Made by a program: the position numbers and the translations under genes
Shown: in pieces, positions 14,638-22,200 of the stretch
How the letters are laid out: every line of letters begins with the position of its first letter
Numbering within the stretch: the first letter of the stretch is position 1
Notes under the pieces: model-generated
Told to the model about the DNA's origin: nothing
Databases searched by the model: none
What the model saw: only the letters and a program-made list of their open reading frames with translations
IMG/VR virus record: IMGVR_UViG_3300020187_000136
Span: 1 to 30,612 of that record
Reading direction: 5' to 3' (one strand)
DNA length: 30,612 nucleotides
From: a virus

Positions 14638-15849
14638 TTACCTTATCACATAAACTCCAGAGTTTACTCCTTGCACTAAGTACATCATACCATACCTAAT
14701 AGCATCTATAAAGTGATTAAACTTATCTATTGGTGCTTCACCCTTATCTTTCCATACATAGTTGTTTAGCTCTCTTATTATACCGTGAGAACCTCTATCT
14801 ACTACTATCTCGTAATCTTGCATAAGTGCAATACCAGATAATATACTACCTTTCTTCTTGATCGTAGGCTTTATGTTAAGACCCAATGTTTTTAGTTCTG
14901 AGATCAAACGTGGTTCACTATTATCACAGATAATCAAATCCATACCACACTCATTCTTGTTCCTTGTAGCTACCTCAGATGTGTTTAAATGTGCTTTTCC
15001 GTAGATTTCCTTAACCCAAACCTTTCTTGCGTGTTTATCTATAGAAATCTTCACAAGTGTCGTTAAATCGGCTGAAAATCCAAAATCCTGCCCATAGCAA
15101 GTAAGTTCTGTAGGAATAAAGTCTCCAACTCTCCATTTTCTTATAATAGTACCTTCTGCTTTCTCAAGCCAACCTCCTAATATCTGATGTTGGTATTTAT
15201 CTGGTCTCTTGCGTTTCATTTCATATATTCTCTGTAGAAACGACTGAGATAAGTTCTTCTTGTTATCCTTATAAGTTGTATGCACATAAGTAACATTACC
15301 TTTTATAGTGTTAGATGCTGCCAATACGTTTTCGTTCTGAAAGAATCTTTGATATATCCAATGCTCTTTAGTTGTTGGATTCAGTATCAATATAACTCTG
15401 TTTTGCTTAACTTGTGAACGTATAGAGAAATCTATCTTATCAAAAACACCTTCATCTACAAGTTCCTCTGCTTCATCGACTACAAACGTAGTTATACCAT
15501 TCAAAGACTTTAAAGCAGCAGTTTGATTACCAGACGATGTCCTAATACCCTTAAATATGATAGAACTACCTGTTTTAAGGTTCATTATTTCATCTTTAGT
15601 TATCCTAAAGTCTTCGTGAACACCCATTAGGTTAATTTTCTCAATAAATTCAGGTATAATAGATGTATGTGCTGACATCATCGTATATCTTGAGAATAAA
15701 ACCTTATGTCCTACCTCATAGGTAAGATTTAGCAAGAAAACATTGATTCCAAACGACTTTCCACTACCCCTACCTCCTGTAACAACAAAATACCTACTCT
15801 CATTCTTGAAAATAGGTATGTATTTCTCGTGTATGTCTATCTTACTCAT
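14638..15849 (-). CDS. terL: Large terminase subunit
   Basis: A 403-aa DNA-packaging motor. The ATPase domain has Walker A GGRGSGKS (25-32), and Walker B FVVDE at 122-126 with Asp125 and Glu126. The C-terminal nuclease domain has the three acidic residues expected of an RNase-H-like fold: Asp255 in GQDFGFSAD, Asp309 in IICDNSEP and Asp382 in HFIDAIRY. It would cut concatemers and drive DNA into the prohead at the portal. The start overlaps the small-subunit gene by eight bases. No portal gene follows it, unlike in most phages; instead the repeat array and accessory region begin. Confidence 0.95.
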   Translation of the reverse strand: MSKIDIHEKYIPIFKNESRYFVVTGGRGSGKSFGINVFLLNLTYEVGHKVLFSRYTMMSAHTSIIPEFIEKINLMGVHEDFRITKDEIMNLKTGSSIIFKGIRTSSGNQTAALKSLNGITTFVVDEAEELVDEGVFDKIDFSIRSQVKQNRVILILNPTTKEHWIYQRFFQNENVLAASNTIKGNVTYVHTTYKDNKKNLSQSFLQRIYEMKRKRPDKYQHQILGGWLEKAEGTIIRKWRVGDFIPTELTCYGQDFGFSADLTTLVKISIDKHARKVWVKEIYGKAHLNTSEVATRNKNECGMDLIICDNSEPRLISELKTLGLNIKPTIKKKGSILSGIALMQDYEIVVDRGSHGIIRELNNYVWKDKGEAPIDKFNHFIDAIRYGMMYLVQGVNSGVYVIR

Positions 15850-16228
15850 CTTTTGGTGTTACGTCTATAATCTTCTCCTTAATCTTCTTACCTTCAACAC
15901 TATCTCCAAAGAAATTAATCACAGGTGCTTGAACTTTGTTGTTAACAGTCTCTTTATCGTCTCCATAAGCAAAATCCATAAGCAATTTCATATGATTATA
16001 GCTACCTTCTTCTGCTTTCTTAGCTAAACTCTCAAAAGCGTTTACTTCGCTCCCAAATACGTTCTTAATAGCCTTTTTAGCGTATTGTTTCTTCCTATTC
16101 TTCTTTGCAGTATTCATTGCAGGTTTATTAGACCTCTCTTTTTCTGGAATTGGCAACTTGGGGATAGATTTCTTACGACTATTCCCTTTTCTACCATCTG
16201 TTGGCTTAATCTCTTGTGAATTACTCAT
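15842..16228 (-). CDS. terS: Putative small terminase subunit
   Basis: A 128-aa basic protein directly upstream of, and overlapping by eight bases, the large terminase gene. The N-terminus is lysine- and arginine-rich (DGRKGNSRKKSIPKLPIPEK), suited to DNA binding. The middle forms a helical oligomerisation-type segment (EVNAFESLAKKAEEGSYNHM). The C-terminal part has VNNKVQAPVINFFGDSV. The assignment rests mainly on position and this layout, as small subunits are poorly conserved. The packaging site may lie in or near this gene. Confidence 0.65.
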   Translation of the reverse strand: MSNSQEIKPTDGRKGNSRKKSIPKLPIPEKERSNKPAMNTAKKNRKKQYAKKAIKNVFGSEVNAFESLAKKAEEGSYNHMKLLMDFAYGDDKETVNNKVQAPVINFFGDSVEGKKIKEKIIDVTPKDE

Positions 16229-16261
16229 ATTATGATAACTAAAGTGTTGTTATTTTGTTTT

Positions 16262-16579
16262 TTAGCTATAGTAATAATAGTTGTCTTGCTGACCTCTTTC
16301 CGCATCATAATAGTTCTTGGTAATTTGTATTTCGTACTCCAATAGACCAGATAAGTAACCACATAGAAAGGTAATATCCTCATCAGATAAGTCATAAGCG
16401 TCTTCTCCTTCTAATATGTCTATTCTTAACACATCATTGATGTCAAGGAATAAATCTATTGTAAAATCTTCTCCTTCGTAATAGATAGAAACCTCATTTG
16501 GAAGTGGGTTCGATGAAAACCCTTCTGTTGAATATTCTGGTCTGATTGACAATATCTTGTCCTTTAGTTGTTCTTTCAT
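16262..16579 (-). CDS. 105-aa acidic protein leading the terminase operon
   Basis: An acidic protein, MKEQLKDKILSIRPEYSTEG, with a strand-rich centre (EVSIYYEGEDFTIDLFLDIN) and a helix near 65-95. The tyrosine-rich end is DNYYYYS. It is the first gene after the promoter at 16608-16637 and precedes the terminase genes by 33 bases. No known family is recognised. It might assist packaging or be a host-directed early protein; the sequence does not decide. Confidence 0.6.
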   Translation of the reverse strand: MKEQLKDKILSIRPEYSTEGFSSNPLPNEVSIYYEGEDFTIDLFLDINDVLRIDILEGEDAYDLSDEDITFLCGYLSGLLEYEIQITKNYYDAERGQQDNYYYYS

Positions 16580-16607
16580 AATGTTTCTTTTAATTGTTAA
16601 TGATATT

Positions 16608-16637
16608 CAAATCTACAATACTTTTTTGAATTGACAA
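16608..16637 (-). promoter_or_regulatory. Promoter of the terminase operon
   Basis: On the minus strand TTG (16637-16635), 19 bases, TAGATTTG (16615-16608). The predicted start is near 16601, giving a leader of about 22 bases. An operator-like repeat lies directly upstream. Confidence 0.75.
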
Positions 16638-16643
16638 TACTAT

Positions 16644-16663
16644 TTAACATTTCTTTAACATTT
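16644..16663 (-). repeat. Operator-like 20-base repeat, copy 1
   Basis: Read on the minus strand it is AAATGTTAAAGAAATGTTAA, two direct copies of AAATGTTAA with an 11-base period, one helical turn. It lies between a terminator and the terminase promoter. The same 20 bases occur at 24201-24220 on the plus strand, also between a terminator and a promoter. Confidence 0.6.
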
Positions 16664-16668
16664 AAACT

Positions 16669-16692
16669 AAAAAAGGAAGCTAATTAGCCTCC
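16669..16692 (-). terminator. Terminator overlapping the end of the DUF3310 gene
   Basis: On the minus strand GGAGGC, six bases TAATTA, GCTTCC (one G-U pair), followed by six T. The stop codon of the DUF3310 gene lies within the loop. It closes the exonuclease unit that starts at the 18639 promoter. Confidence 0.75.
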
Positions 16693-16883
16693 CTTAATAG
16701 TTCTATCTCTCTCTCTAAGTAGTCCTTCGCTTTAATCAAGTCAAGCAATTCATCTTGTTTCTTACCTGCTCTTGCAACATACTTAATGATATTACCTCTA
16801 CAGAAGTTCAAGTCGTAATCCCTTATAACATCTATAATGTCATAGTCTTTACCATTCTCGTAATGTGGTTGTGTACCTCTCAT
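16680..16883 (-). CDS. DUF3310 family protein
   Basis: A 67-aa protein, MRGTQPHYENGKDYDIIDVI, then LNFCRGNIIKYVARAGKKQD and a terminal helix KAKDYLEREIELLREAN. The HY-IDVI-FxxGNxIKYxxRAGKK-YLEREI pattern is the hallmark of DUF3310, a small phage family usually found near nucleotide-metabolism or replication genes. A nucleotide kinase activity has been reported for the T7 member as I recall; whether it applies here is unknown. It is the last gene of its unit and ends inside the terminator. Confidence 0.8.
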   Translation of the reverse strand: MRGTQPHYENGKDYDIIDVIRDYDLNFCRGNIIKYVARAGKKQDELLDLIKAKDYLEREIELLREAN

Positions 16884-16973
16884 AATTAGCTGTCTTTAAT
16901 CGTAACTATTATTTTTATTACTATTATTATAAGTACTATAATTATTATTCCCATAATCTATATAATTTATCTA

Positions 16974-17519
16974 TTAAAAACAGTAACCTTCTAAAGAAGA
17001 CTCCCCTTGTATTATTTCACACTGGTCTTTGCTTTTCCAACTCCAAGACTTAATTCTTAAACTAACAATTTCTCTTACCTCATCTCTTCTGTCTTGTGGT
17101 ACGCTATCTATAAGGATGTCTAAGCTATCCTTACCCTTGTTCAGTGTGTTTGTATGTAAATTCTGTTTAACGTCCTTAATTGCCTTCTTTTGGGCTTGTT
17201 CTATTGTAAGGAACTCTTCTGCTCTATCATTAAAGTAAACATTATACCTGTTTCTAAATACTGCATAAGACTTGTAGTAAATACCTATCTTCTGTAAAGC
17301 GTGAGTTATAGATGAACGACCTTTGTTAACTCCTCTTGACTTAAACCATTCTGAAATCATCCTATCATTCATAAAGTTTAAATCTCTTAACACCTTATAA
17401 AAAAGTGTTCTGGTAATCATTATCTCTGTTTCCCTTGAATCACTATTCAATTCCATCATTGTTAACTCTTCAAAGTCTTTTGCTAATTCGTCTGCGTTAT
17501 CTTTATTGTATCCTAACAT
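16974..17519 (-). CDS. DnaA domain-IV-like DNA-binding protein
   Basis: A 181-aa protein. Residues about 32-80 (ITRTLFYKVLRDLNFMNDRM, then ISEWFKSRGVNKGRSSITHA and LQKI) follow the helix-turn-helix pattern of DnaA domain IV, where a GRDHST-type signature followed by V-x-HAxxKI reads the DnaA box. Here the equivalent is GRSSITHALQKI. There is no AAA+ domain, so it cannot be an initiator by itself; it may bind an origin or act as a repressor. The C-terminal half is charged and unassigned. It lies in a unit with a 5'-3' exonuclease and DUF3310. The homology is judged from motif pattern only. Confidence 0.5.
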   Translation of the reverse strand: MLGYNKDNADELAKDFEELTMMELNSDSRETEIMITRTLFYKVLRDLNFMNDRMISEWFKSRGVNKGRSSITHALQKIGIYYKSYAVFRNRYNVYFNDRAEEFLTIEQAQKKAIKDVKQNLHTNTLNKGKDSLDILIDSVPQDRRDEVREIVSLRIKSWSWKSKDQCEIIQGESSLEGYCF

Positions 17520-17529
17520 ATTGTTTGTT

Positions 17530-17772
17530 TTAATTTAAATTATTGTTTTCTTTTATATTATCTATCTCTACCATAGCCTTAGTGAAGGTATTCATATGAT
17601 GCCAATCTAAGGCTTTCTTTATACCAGCACAAGCTAAGTAGTACTCTTGTTCTTCGTAATGTTCTAAGACCTCTTCTAAGACGTATTTAGGACAACCTTC
17701 TTGTATTTCAATTATAGCATTTGTAAAGTACAATTCTATGATGTCTTTATCTTCATCGCTTAATGTTCTCAT
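17530..17772 (-). CDS. 80-aa acidic helical protein
   Basis: MRTLSDEDKDIIELYFTNAI, very acidic, with several helices (EVLEHYEEQEYYLACAGIKK) and no membrane segment. Its start overlaps the end of the exonuclease gene by 20 bases, and it is followed after ten bases by the DnaA-like gene. The function is unknown; the repeated helix pattern could form a small helical-repeat fold. Confidence 0.6.
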   Translation of the reverse strand: MRTLSDEDKDIIELYFTNAIIEIQEGCPKYVLEEVLEHYEEQEYYLACAGIKKALDWHHMNTFTKAMVEIDNIKENNNLN

Positions 17773-18490
17773 AACAATCGGTTTTAAGTGTTAGTAGTGA
17801 TTTAGCTTCGTTAAACATAGACTTAGCCTCGTCTCCATATATCTCCTTGTACAGTCTATAGGTTCTACTAACTAATGAGTATTCGCTTTTAGCCTCTTGA
17901 AATAACTTCTTAGCATAAGACTTGCCATAACCTTTACAGTAGTTTATGTTATCAGCAGTATCTCCGATTATCATTTGAGAATAAAAGTTGTTAAGTGCTT
18001 CCTCTTCACTAATCTTAACTAACTCTCTTCTCTTGTAATTGTAGTCATAGAACCAGCAAGGGAACTGTTTGTAGTCTTTGTCTAAAGACATTATAATAAC
18101 TGAGTCTACACCATTCTTCTCAACCTCTTCTGCCCATAGTGTAGCTACAACATCATCTGTTTCAACACCATCCCCATAAACAGAATCGTAATGAAACTTA
18201 ACTCTTTCGTGTAGAGGTAGTAATATCTCTGGTCTCTTCTGTGTTCTGTTAAGTTTATAGGTAGGGGATATGTCTTTCCTAAAGTTATTCTTAGAGCCAT
18301 TACAGAAAACAATCTCGTCAACAGGAACTAAATCCTCTAAGAAAGCTAATAGTTTACCAAAGTTATTATTGAACTTATCAAAAGCAACATTAATATCTGT
18401 CTCAAATATGTCCTCTGCTGATTCTCTATCCTCCTTCTTCTTAAAGCAAGAAGCGTATATTAAACTATCTGCATCAAATATTACTTTCAT
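17753..18490 (-). CDS. 5'-3' exonuclease / flap endonuclease-like (PIN fold)
   Basis: A 245-aa nuclease of the T4 RNase H / T5 exonuclease type. It starts MKVIFDADSLIYAS (Asp6, Asp8). NNFRKDISPTYKLNR is the arch-region lysine and arginine motif. VETDDVVATLW and IIMSLDKDYKQF carry the acidic metal ligands. The helix-three-turn-helix region MIIGDTADNINYCKGYGKSY follows near residue 190-215. It would remove RNA primers and flaps at replication forks or resect DNA ends. ATGA overlap with the 42-aa gene upstream shows coupling. The length matches phage members. Confidence 0.85.
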   Translation of the reverse strand: MKVIFDADSLIYASCFKKKEDRESAEDIFETDINVAFDKFNNNFGKLLAFLEDLVPVDEIVFCNGSKNNFRKDISPTYKLNRTQKRPEILLPLHERVKFHYDSVYGDGVETDDVVATLWAEEVEKNGVDSVIIMSLDKDYKQFPCWFYDYNYKRRELVKISEEEALNNFYSQMIIGDTADNINYCKGYGKSYAKKLFQEAKSEYSLVSRTYRLYKEIYGDEAKSMFNEAKSLLTLKTDCYENIKR

Positions 18491-18615
18491 AACGTAACTT
18501 TTAAATTTTTACGCTTAGGCTTTTTCTGTATTCTTTTATCATCAACCCAACCTGTTATTGGGTTTACTTTAAACTCCCAAAACTTTATCAGTCGTTCTTC
18601 TTTAATTCGCTTCAT
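18487..18615 (-). CDS. 42-aa basic protein leading the exonuclease unit
   Basis: A 42-codon frame, MKRIKEERLIKFWEFKVNPI, then TGWVDDKRIQ and a terminal cluster KKPKRKNLKVTL. It is strongly basic, so it may bind nucleic acid. Its TGA overlaps the ATG of the exonuclease gene (ATGA), and a good promoter lies about 24 bases upstream of its start. These make it a convincing gene despite its length. Function unknown. Confidence 0.65.
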   Translation of the reverse strand: MKRIKEERLIKFWEFKVNPITGWVDDKRIQKKPKRKNLKVTL

Positions 18616-18638
18616 AATATGTTTGTTTTAATATGAAG

Positions 18639-18669
18639 CAAATCTACAAAACTATTTATAAACCTGCAA
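18639..18669 (-). promoter_or_regulatory. Promoter of the exonuclease unit
   Basis: On the minus strand TTG (18669-18667), 20 bases, TAGATTTG (18646-18639). The -33 part lies within the 3' end of the preceding gene. The -7 element is identical to that of the terminase promoter. Confidence 0.75.
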
Positions 18670-19149
18670 GTACTTTTTAAGTTTATTCACTACTCCTGAT
18701 ATACAAGGAGAGCAACTCGTATTGGTTTTCTGATTTGTATTGAATACGTTATTGTGTATTGTAATCAATCTTACCTTCTGCTCATTAGTTACTTTACTTG
18801 TTTTTCTATCTACAAAATCACTTAGGTAAGCATAATCATCTTCTGATATACAGTTTATCTTTTTGTAGCTAAACAACTTATTTAACTGAACTTGTCTCTC
18901 ATCACAACCACAGTCCTCACCAGCTATAAATTTAACTAACTTGTCTACTCCTGTAGCTTTAGTAATCTTAGCTACCGTATCACCTACACCTTTTGACTGT
19001 GTTTCTACATTCTGCTTTAACTTATTGTAGTCTTCACTTCTTTTGGATGCTTTCCATTCTTTGTACTCTCTGTAATCTTTAGACCTTTTGTCTATAGTTT
19101 CGTAGTACCCTTGTTTCTCTAATTCTAAATAATAATTATCTGGTCTCAT
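18652..19149 (-). CDS. Conserved phage protein with DCGCDxR cysteine motif
   Basis: A 165-aa protein, MRPDNYYLELEKQGYYETID. A charged N-terminal helix is followed by GVGDTVAKITKATGVDKLVK and the motif AGEDCGCDERQVQLNKLF. Further cysteines are in KINCISEDDY and SCSPCIS. I recall the GEDCGCDxR module from other Bacteroidota phage proteins, of unknown role; the paired cysteines suggest zinc binding. Its ATG overlaps the stop of the sigma-like gene by four bases, which hints that the two proteins act together. An anti-sigma or co-regulator role is possible but unproven. Confidence 0.6.
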   Translation of the reverse strand: MRPDNYYLELEKQGYYETIDKRSKDYREYKEWKASKRSEDYNKLKQNVETQSKGVGDTVAKITKATGVDKLVKFIAGEDCGCDERQVQLNKLFSYKKINCISEDDYAYLSDFVDRKTSKVTNEQKVRLITIHNNVFNTNQKTNTSCSPCISGVVNKLKKYLQVYK

Positions 19150-19676
19150 ATCTTGTCAAAATCTTGGTTAAAGTAATCTAATAAATCCTCTGATAAATGT
19201 TCTTTTAATATAGCTCTGTAGTTTAGTATAGAATTATGTATTGATGTTAATCCTATGTTAGCACCTTTAGATATTGCTCTTAATGATAAGCCTTGTATAA
19301 AGTAAAGTTCAAACAACCTTTTATCATAAACACTCCACTCTGATACTATCTCTCTTACTTGAGTCATTATATTACTGAAAGCATCATCCTCTTCCATATT
19401 GTACTCTGACTGAACAACTTCATCGTTTTCTAATATCCTATAGAATATACTACCCATTTCTTTTTTTAGATGAGAATAGTATAAGTTTCTTAATGTCTTC
19501 CATATAAAATACCTATTTATATCTCCCTTGTACATTATTCTCTCAGGGTCTTTAACAAGTCTATGAACTCTTAAATACATATCCTGAACTAAGTCTTTAG
19601 CAAGGCTTATATCGCATCCTAAATTAACAAGCATCTTAATCCACAACTCTTGATGAACTGCTATTTTTTCTAACAT
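19146..19676 (-). CDS. Sigma-70-like transcription factor
   Basis: A 176-aa protein with the two-part layout of small sigma factors. Region 2 is at about 7-70 (HQELWIKMLVNLGC, then AKDLVQDMYLRVHRL and FIWKTLRNLYYSHLK). An acidic linker follows (ENDEVVQSEYNMEEDD). A region-4 helix-turn-helix lies at about 118-165 (KRLFELYFIQGLSLRAISKG and IGLTSIHNSILNYR). It would redirect host RNA polymerase, plausibly to the late genes, since the morphogenesis operon at 10054 lacks a good host-type promoter. It overlaps the resolvase gene by one base. Region 2.4 and DNA specificity cannot be read from sequence. Confidence 0.7.
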   Translation of the reverse strand: MLEKIAVHQELWIKMLVNLGCDISLAKDLVQDMYLRVHRLVKDPERIMYKGDINRYFIWKTLRNLYYSHLKKEMGSIFYRILENDEVVQSEYNMEEDDAFSNIMTQVREIVSEWSVYDKRLFELYFIQGLSLRAISKGANIGLTSIHNSILNYRAILKEHLSEDLLDYFNQDFDKI

Positions 19677-20071
19677 TAAATCTCTTTTATATTTATCTCT
19701 ACTCTTGGGTTTTCTCTATCTAATTCTGTTGGCAATATAGTCTCTGTCTTTACATAATGGTCATTATCATCTTCCCAACAACCATACTCAGTAATCGAAT
19801 CCAATAAGAACTTACTTACTACACTAATCACATTCATCTTGTCTAAACGTCTTTTAGAGGCTTTAAAGACCTTATAAGTTATCTCGACAGGTGTTTGTAT
19901 AGACAACCCTTCTAACTGCTCTCTAAGAGCCTCTGAATAGGCTTTCTTAGCATCATTACTTATTCTATGATGTAAGTTCCTATAGGTATTCATATTCAAA
20001 GCAATCCTCTTGTCTTTGACAGTCTTTCTCGGTAGAGTTACAAATAAAGGAGATATTATTTTATGAGTCAT
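19676..20071 (-). CDS. RusA-like Holliday junction resolvase
   Basis: A 131-aa protein matching RusA in size (about 120 aa). The C-terminal half has the spaced acidic residues of the family: SKRRLDKMNVISVVSKFLLD and the pair DD in GCWEDDNDHYVKTET, with the lysine and asparagine between them. It would resolve branched DNA before packaging. It lies after the putative PD-(D/E)XK nuclease (four-base gap) and before the sigma-like gene, in a recombination and regulation unit. Confidence 0.75.
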   Translation of the reverse strand: MTHKIISPLFVTLPRKTVKDKRIALNMNTYRNLHHRISNDAKKAYSEALREQLEGLSIQTPVEITYKVFKASKRRLDKMNVISVVSKFLLDSITEYGCWEDDNDHYVKTETILPTELDRENPRVEINIKEI

Positions 20072-20074
20072 ATT

Positions 20075-20539
20075 TTATATTCTCTTTAATTCTAAATGCT
20101 GAATATCAGAATATTTAACTTTAGCTATTAAATCTTTTTTACCCCACTTCTCTCTTGTGTAAAATTTTAGGTAATCATTTTTATTTGTGGTTTTTTCTTT
20201 TACGTTTGATTCTATGAACTTGAGTAAATCAGTTCTATTGTATATAGAGAAGCAATCAAGTTCTTGTATGTGCATAGCAATATACTTAGCATCTCCTCTC
20301 AACCAACCTTTATTTCCGTTTACATTTGAATATTCAAGCCATATAGTGTTTAGGTGTCTATTACCTTTTACATCAACCCCATAGCCATTAACATAGCAAT
20401 CTATGTGCTTATACCAATCATCTTGCTTAGTTCCTTTTCTAAACTTAAGACCTGTTGAAATAACTTTCTCCATAAATAGATTCTCAAACTTGTTGCCATC
20501 AACAGAACATCTATTTAACCTTTCTTTAGAAACGTTCAT
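20075..20539 (-). CDS. Putative PD-(D/E)XK-type nuclease
   Basis: A 154-aa protein, MNVSKERLNRCSVDGNKFEN. A helix with an early glutamate (KFENLFMEKV) is followed by an aspartate-rich strand (DDWYKHIDCYVNGYGVDVKG). This fits the E-x(n)-D-x(n)-(D/E)-x-K core of PD-(D/E)XK nucleases, with D-V-K as the last part, and then an arginine-rich stretch. Its start overlaps the stop of the metallophosphoesterase gene at 20539. The family assignment is from motif order only. It might instead be a structural relative without activity. Confidence 0.5.
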   Translation of the reverse strand: MNVSKERLNRCSVDGNKFENLFMEKVISTGLKFRKGTKQDDWYKHIDCYVNGYGVDVKGNRHLNTIWLEYSNVNGNKGWLRGDAKYIAMHIQELDCFSIYNRTDLLKFIESNVKEKTTNKNDYLKFYTREKWGKKDLIAKVKYSDIQHLELKRI

Positions 20540-21255
20540 TATAAATCCATCTTAACATTAAAAGCAGTATGACCACCTAACACAATACCAAGACCAATAG
20601 CCTCTTTCTTACCTCCTTGCATATAACCCATAGCATAAGACTTGCTATCTATACCACAACCTACTGCCATACCAAAGATAGCTCTTGTCTTACCAAACAT
20701 CCATTCACAATAAAAGTCTGTATGGTAGTGTCCAGATACAGTAGATACCATATCTCTCTTTGCAGCCATTCTTGCTTTACCACTTTTATCTCCGTGAACA
20801 TACCTAACACCATCGTAATAAACTTCTGTTACAAAGTTCCAATTAGGTGTCTCTAATACCTCAGAAAACTCCTTGATCCATTTACTTGGAATATCAGATG
20901 ATTGTGCTTTACGGATGATTATTCTATCGTGATTACCTAAAGTAACATCTGCATTAGGAAATGCTTTATACCATTTAGCTAATTTAGATACTGCTTGTTC
21001 CAACTCAAACTTACCACCTAAACCATCAGCAGATGATTCGTGATAACTTGAATAATGGTTATCAATAACGTCTCCAATAAAAACAACCTTGTTACAGTTG
21101 TGTATAGCATACTGCTCTTTACAGAAATCTAAGTAACCATCTAAACAAAATGGTTCGTGCAAGTCTCCTATAACAAGGACTCTGTTCTCTACTTTAGTTA
21201 GGTTCTGGTAGGCTTTTAGTATCTTACCTTTTAATCTTGGTCTAAAATCTTTCAT
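20539..21255 (-). CDS. Calcineurin-like metallophosphoesterase
   Basis: A 238-aa enzyme with all classic motifs: GDLH (30-33), GDVIDNH (61-67), GNHD (107-110), His154 in YVHGDK, and GHYH (175-178). These bind two metal ions. Phage relatives may act as DNA nucleases, phosphatases or nucleotide-clearing enzymes; the substrate here is not evident. It is the first gene of the unit driven by the promoter at 21306-21336, ahead of nuclease, resolvase and sigma-like genes, so a DNA-repair or nucleotide role is plausible. Confidence 0.85.
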   Translation of the reverse strand: MKDFRPRLKGKILKAYQNLTKVENRVLVIGDLHEPFCLDGYLDFCKEQYAIHNCNKVVFIGDVIDNHYSSYHESSADGLGGKFELEQAVSKLAKWYKAFPNADVTLGNHDRIIIRKAQSSDIPSKWIKEFSEVLETPNWNFVTEVYYDGVRYVHGDKSGKARMAAKRDMVSTVSGHYHTDFYCEWMFGKTRAIFGMAVGCGIDSKSYAMGYMQGGKKEAIGLGIVLGGHTAFNVKMDL

Positions 21256-21305
21256 AATTATGTTATATACTATAAATATAATGCTTTTTGTATATGTTTT
21301 TATTA

Positions 21306-21336
21306 CAAAGTTATTAACAAATTAGTTAGAAGCCAA
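21306..21336 (-). promoter_or_regulatory. Promoter of the metallophosphoesterase unit
   Basis: On the minus strand TTG (21336-21334), 20 bases, TAACTTTG (21313-21306). It begins inside the 3' end of the ATPase gene and would start RNA near 21300, about 45 bases before the ATG at 21255. Confidence 0.7.
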
Positions 21337-22183
21337 GCAGCTCATCAGGACTAATGATCTTAGGCACTCCGCTTTCATCTAAGTTAAAGTCAAATGATTC
21401 AAATGGTGTGTTTCTACTTCTCTTACAAGATACTGTTATACAGCCAAACTTATTCTCATCTCTCTCTAACTGTATCTGAGTTTCTGCCTTCTTCTCTAAG
21501 AAACTACCTAAGTGTCCTGTTGGCTTATCTGAACCAAAGTTACTATGGATTACAGTTACAATGTGGCAGTTATAGATACTTGTCCAAGACATTATCTTTT
21601 GCACTATAGCAGAAGACTCCTCTAAATTATTAGCATCACTAACTAAATCAGCAATTCCATCAATCACGACTAAACCTATCTCTTTACCTTCTTCCCTCAT
21701 ACAGTCTAAGTAATACTGTATAAAATCTATTCGATCTTTATACCCTATTTTTCTTAAAGCAAAGGTATGGTAGAAATCTAAGTTCAATCCTTTATTCATC
21801 CATTCTATCCTCTTAAACACTCTTTGTGAATGCCATTCGCCTTGCTCTGTATCAAAGTGTACAAAGTGTTTATCCTCCCTAAAAGAACTCATACCCTTCG
21901 TAAAGCTACCATTAGGATTACAAAAGGCTGAACCTAATAAACTAACAAAGAAAGTCTTCATTGATTTTGGAGGTGCTTGTACAAAGCTAAAGTTACCATA
22001 GGTGCAAATTGCAGTTGGAAACTCTTTTACATTACCATCTTTAAATGCTACTTTATTAGTCTTAAACCCAATAGCTATAGGAGGATGCTCAATCTTTTTA
22101 TTTATATCAATAGCACATTCTTCTTCTATTGATTGCATATACATTATGTGGTCGTTCTGTTCTTGTAATTCTTGTTCTGTCAT
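21326..22183 (-). CDS. RecA/RepA-like ATPase (replicative ATPase)
   Basis: A 285-aa protein of the RecA-like AAA_25/RepA group. The Walker A position is residues 70-77, APPKSMKT, in which both usual glycines are replaced while the lysine and threonine remain. An acidic strand FVHFDTEQG follows near 110. Walker B is IGLVVIDGIADLV near 175-187, and a sensor-like HSN lies in CHIVTVIHSNFGS. It would act as a helicase or as a recombination ATPase on phage DNA. It is downstream of the HNH gene, with no promoter of its own seen. The start at 22183 follows an A-rich leader. Confidence 0.75.
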   Translation of the reverse strand: MTEQELQEQNDHIMYMQSIEEECAIDINKKIEHPPIAIGFKTNKVAFKDGNVKEFPTAICTYGNFSFVQAPPKSMKTFFVSLLGSAFCNPNGSFTKGMSSFREDKHFVHFDTEQGEWHSQRVFKRIEWMNKGLNLDFYHTFALRKIGYKDRIDFIQYYLDCMREEGKEIGLVVIDGIADLVSDANNLEESSAIVQKIMSWTSIYNCHIVTVIHSNFGSDKPTGHLGSFLEKKAETQIQLERDENKFGCITVSCKRSRNTPFESFDFNLDESGVPKIISPDELLGF

Positions 22184-22200
22184 ATTTTTTGTTTTGTTTA

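Noticed and set aside
15743-16027. Plus-strand 94-codon hydrophobic frame opposite the terminase genes.
   Set aside because: Lies antisense to both terminase subunits, no promoter, and the hydrophobic content comes from reversed lysine-rich codons.
16886-16954. Minus-strand 22-codon frame, almost all isoleucine and valine.
   Set aside because: Could be a tiny membrane peptide, but it is what AT-rich repeats of ATA and GTA give by chance; no coupling on its upstream side.
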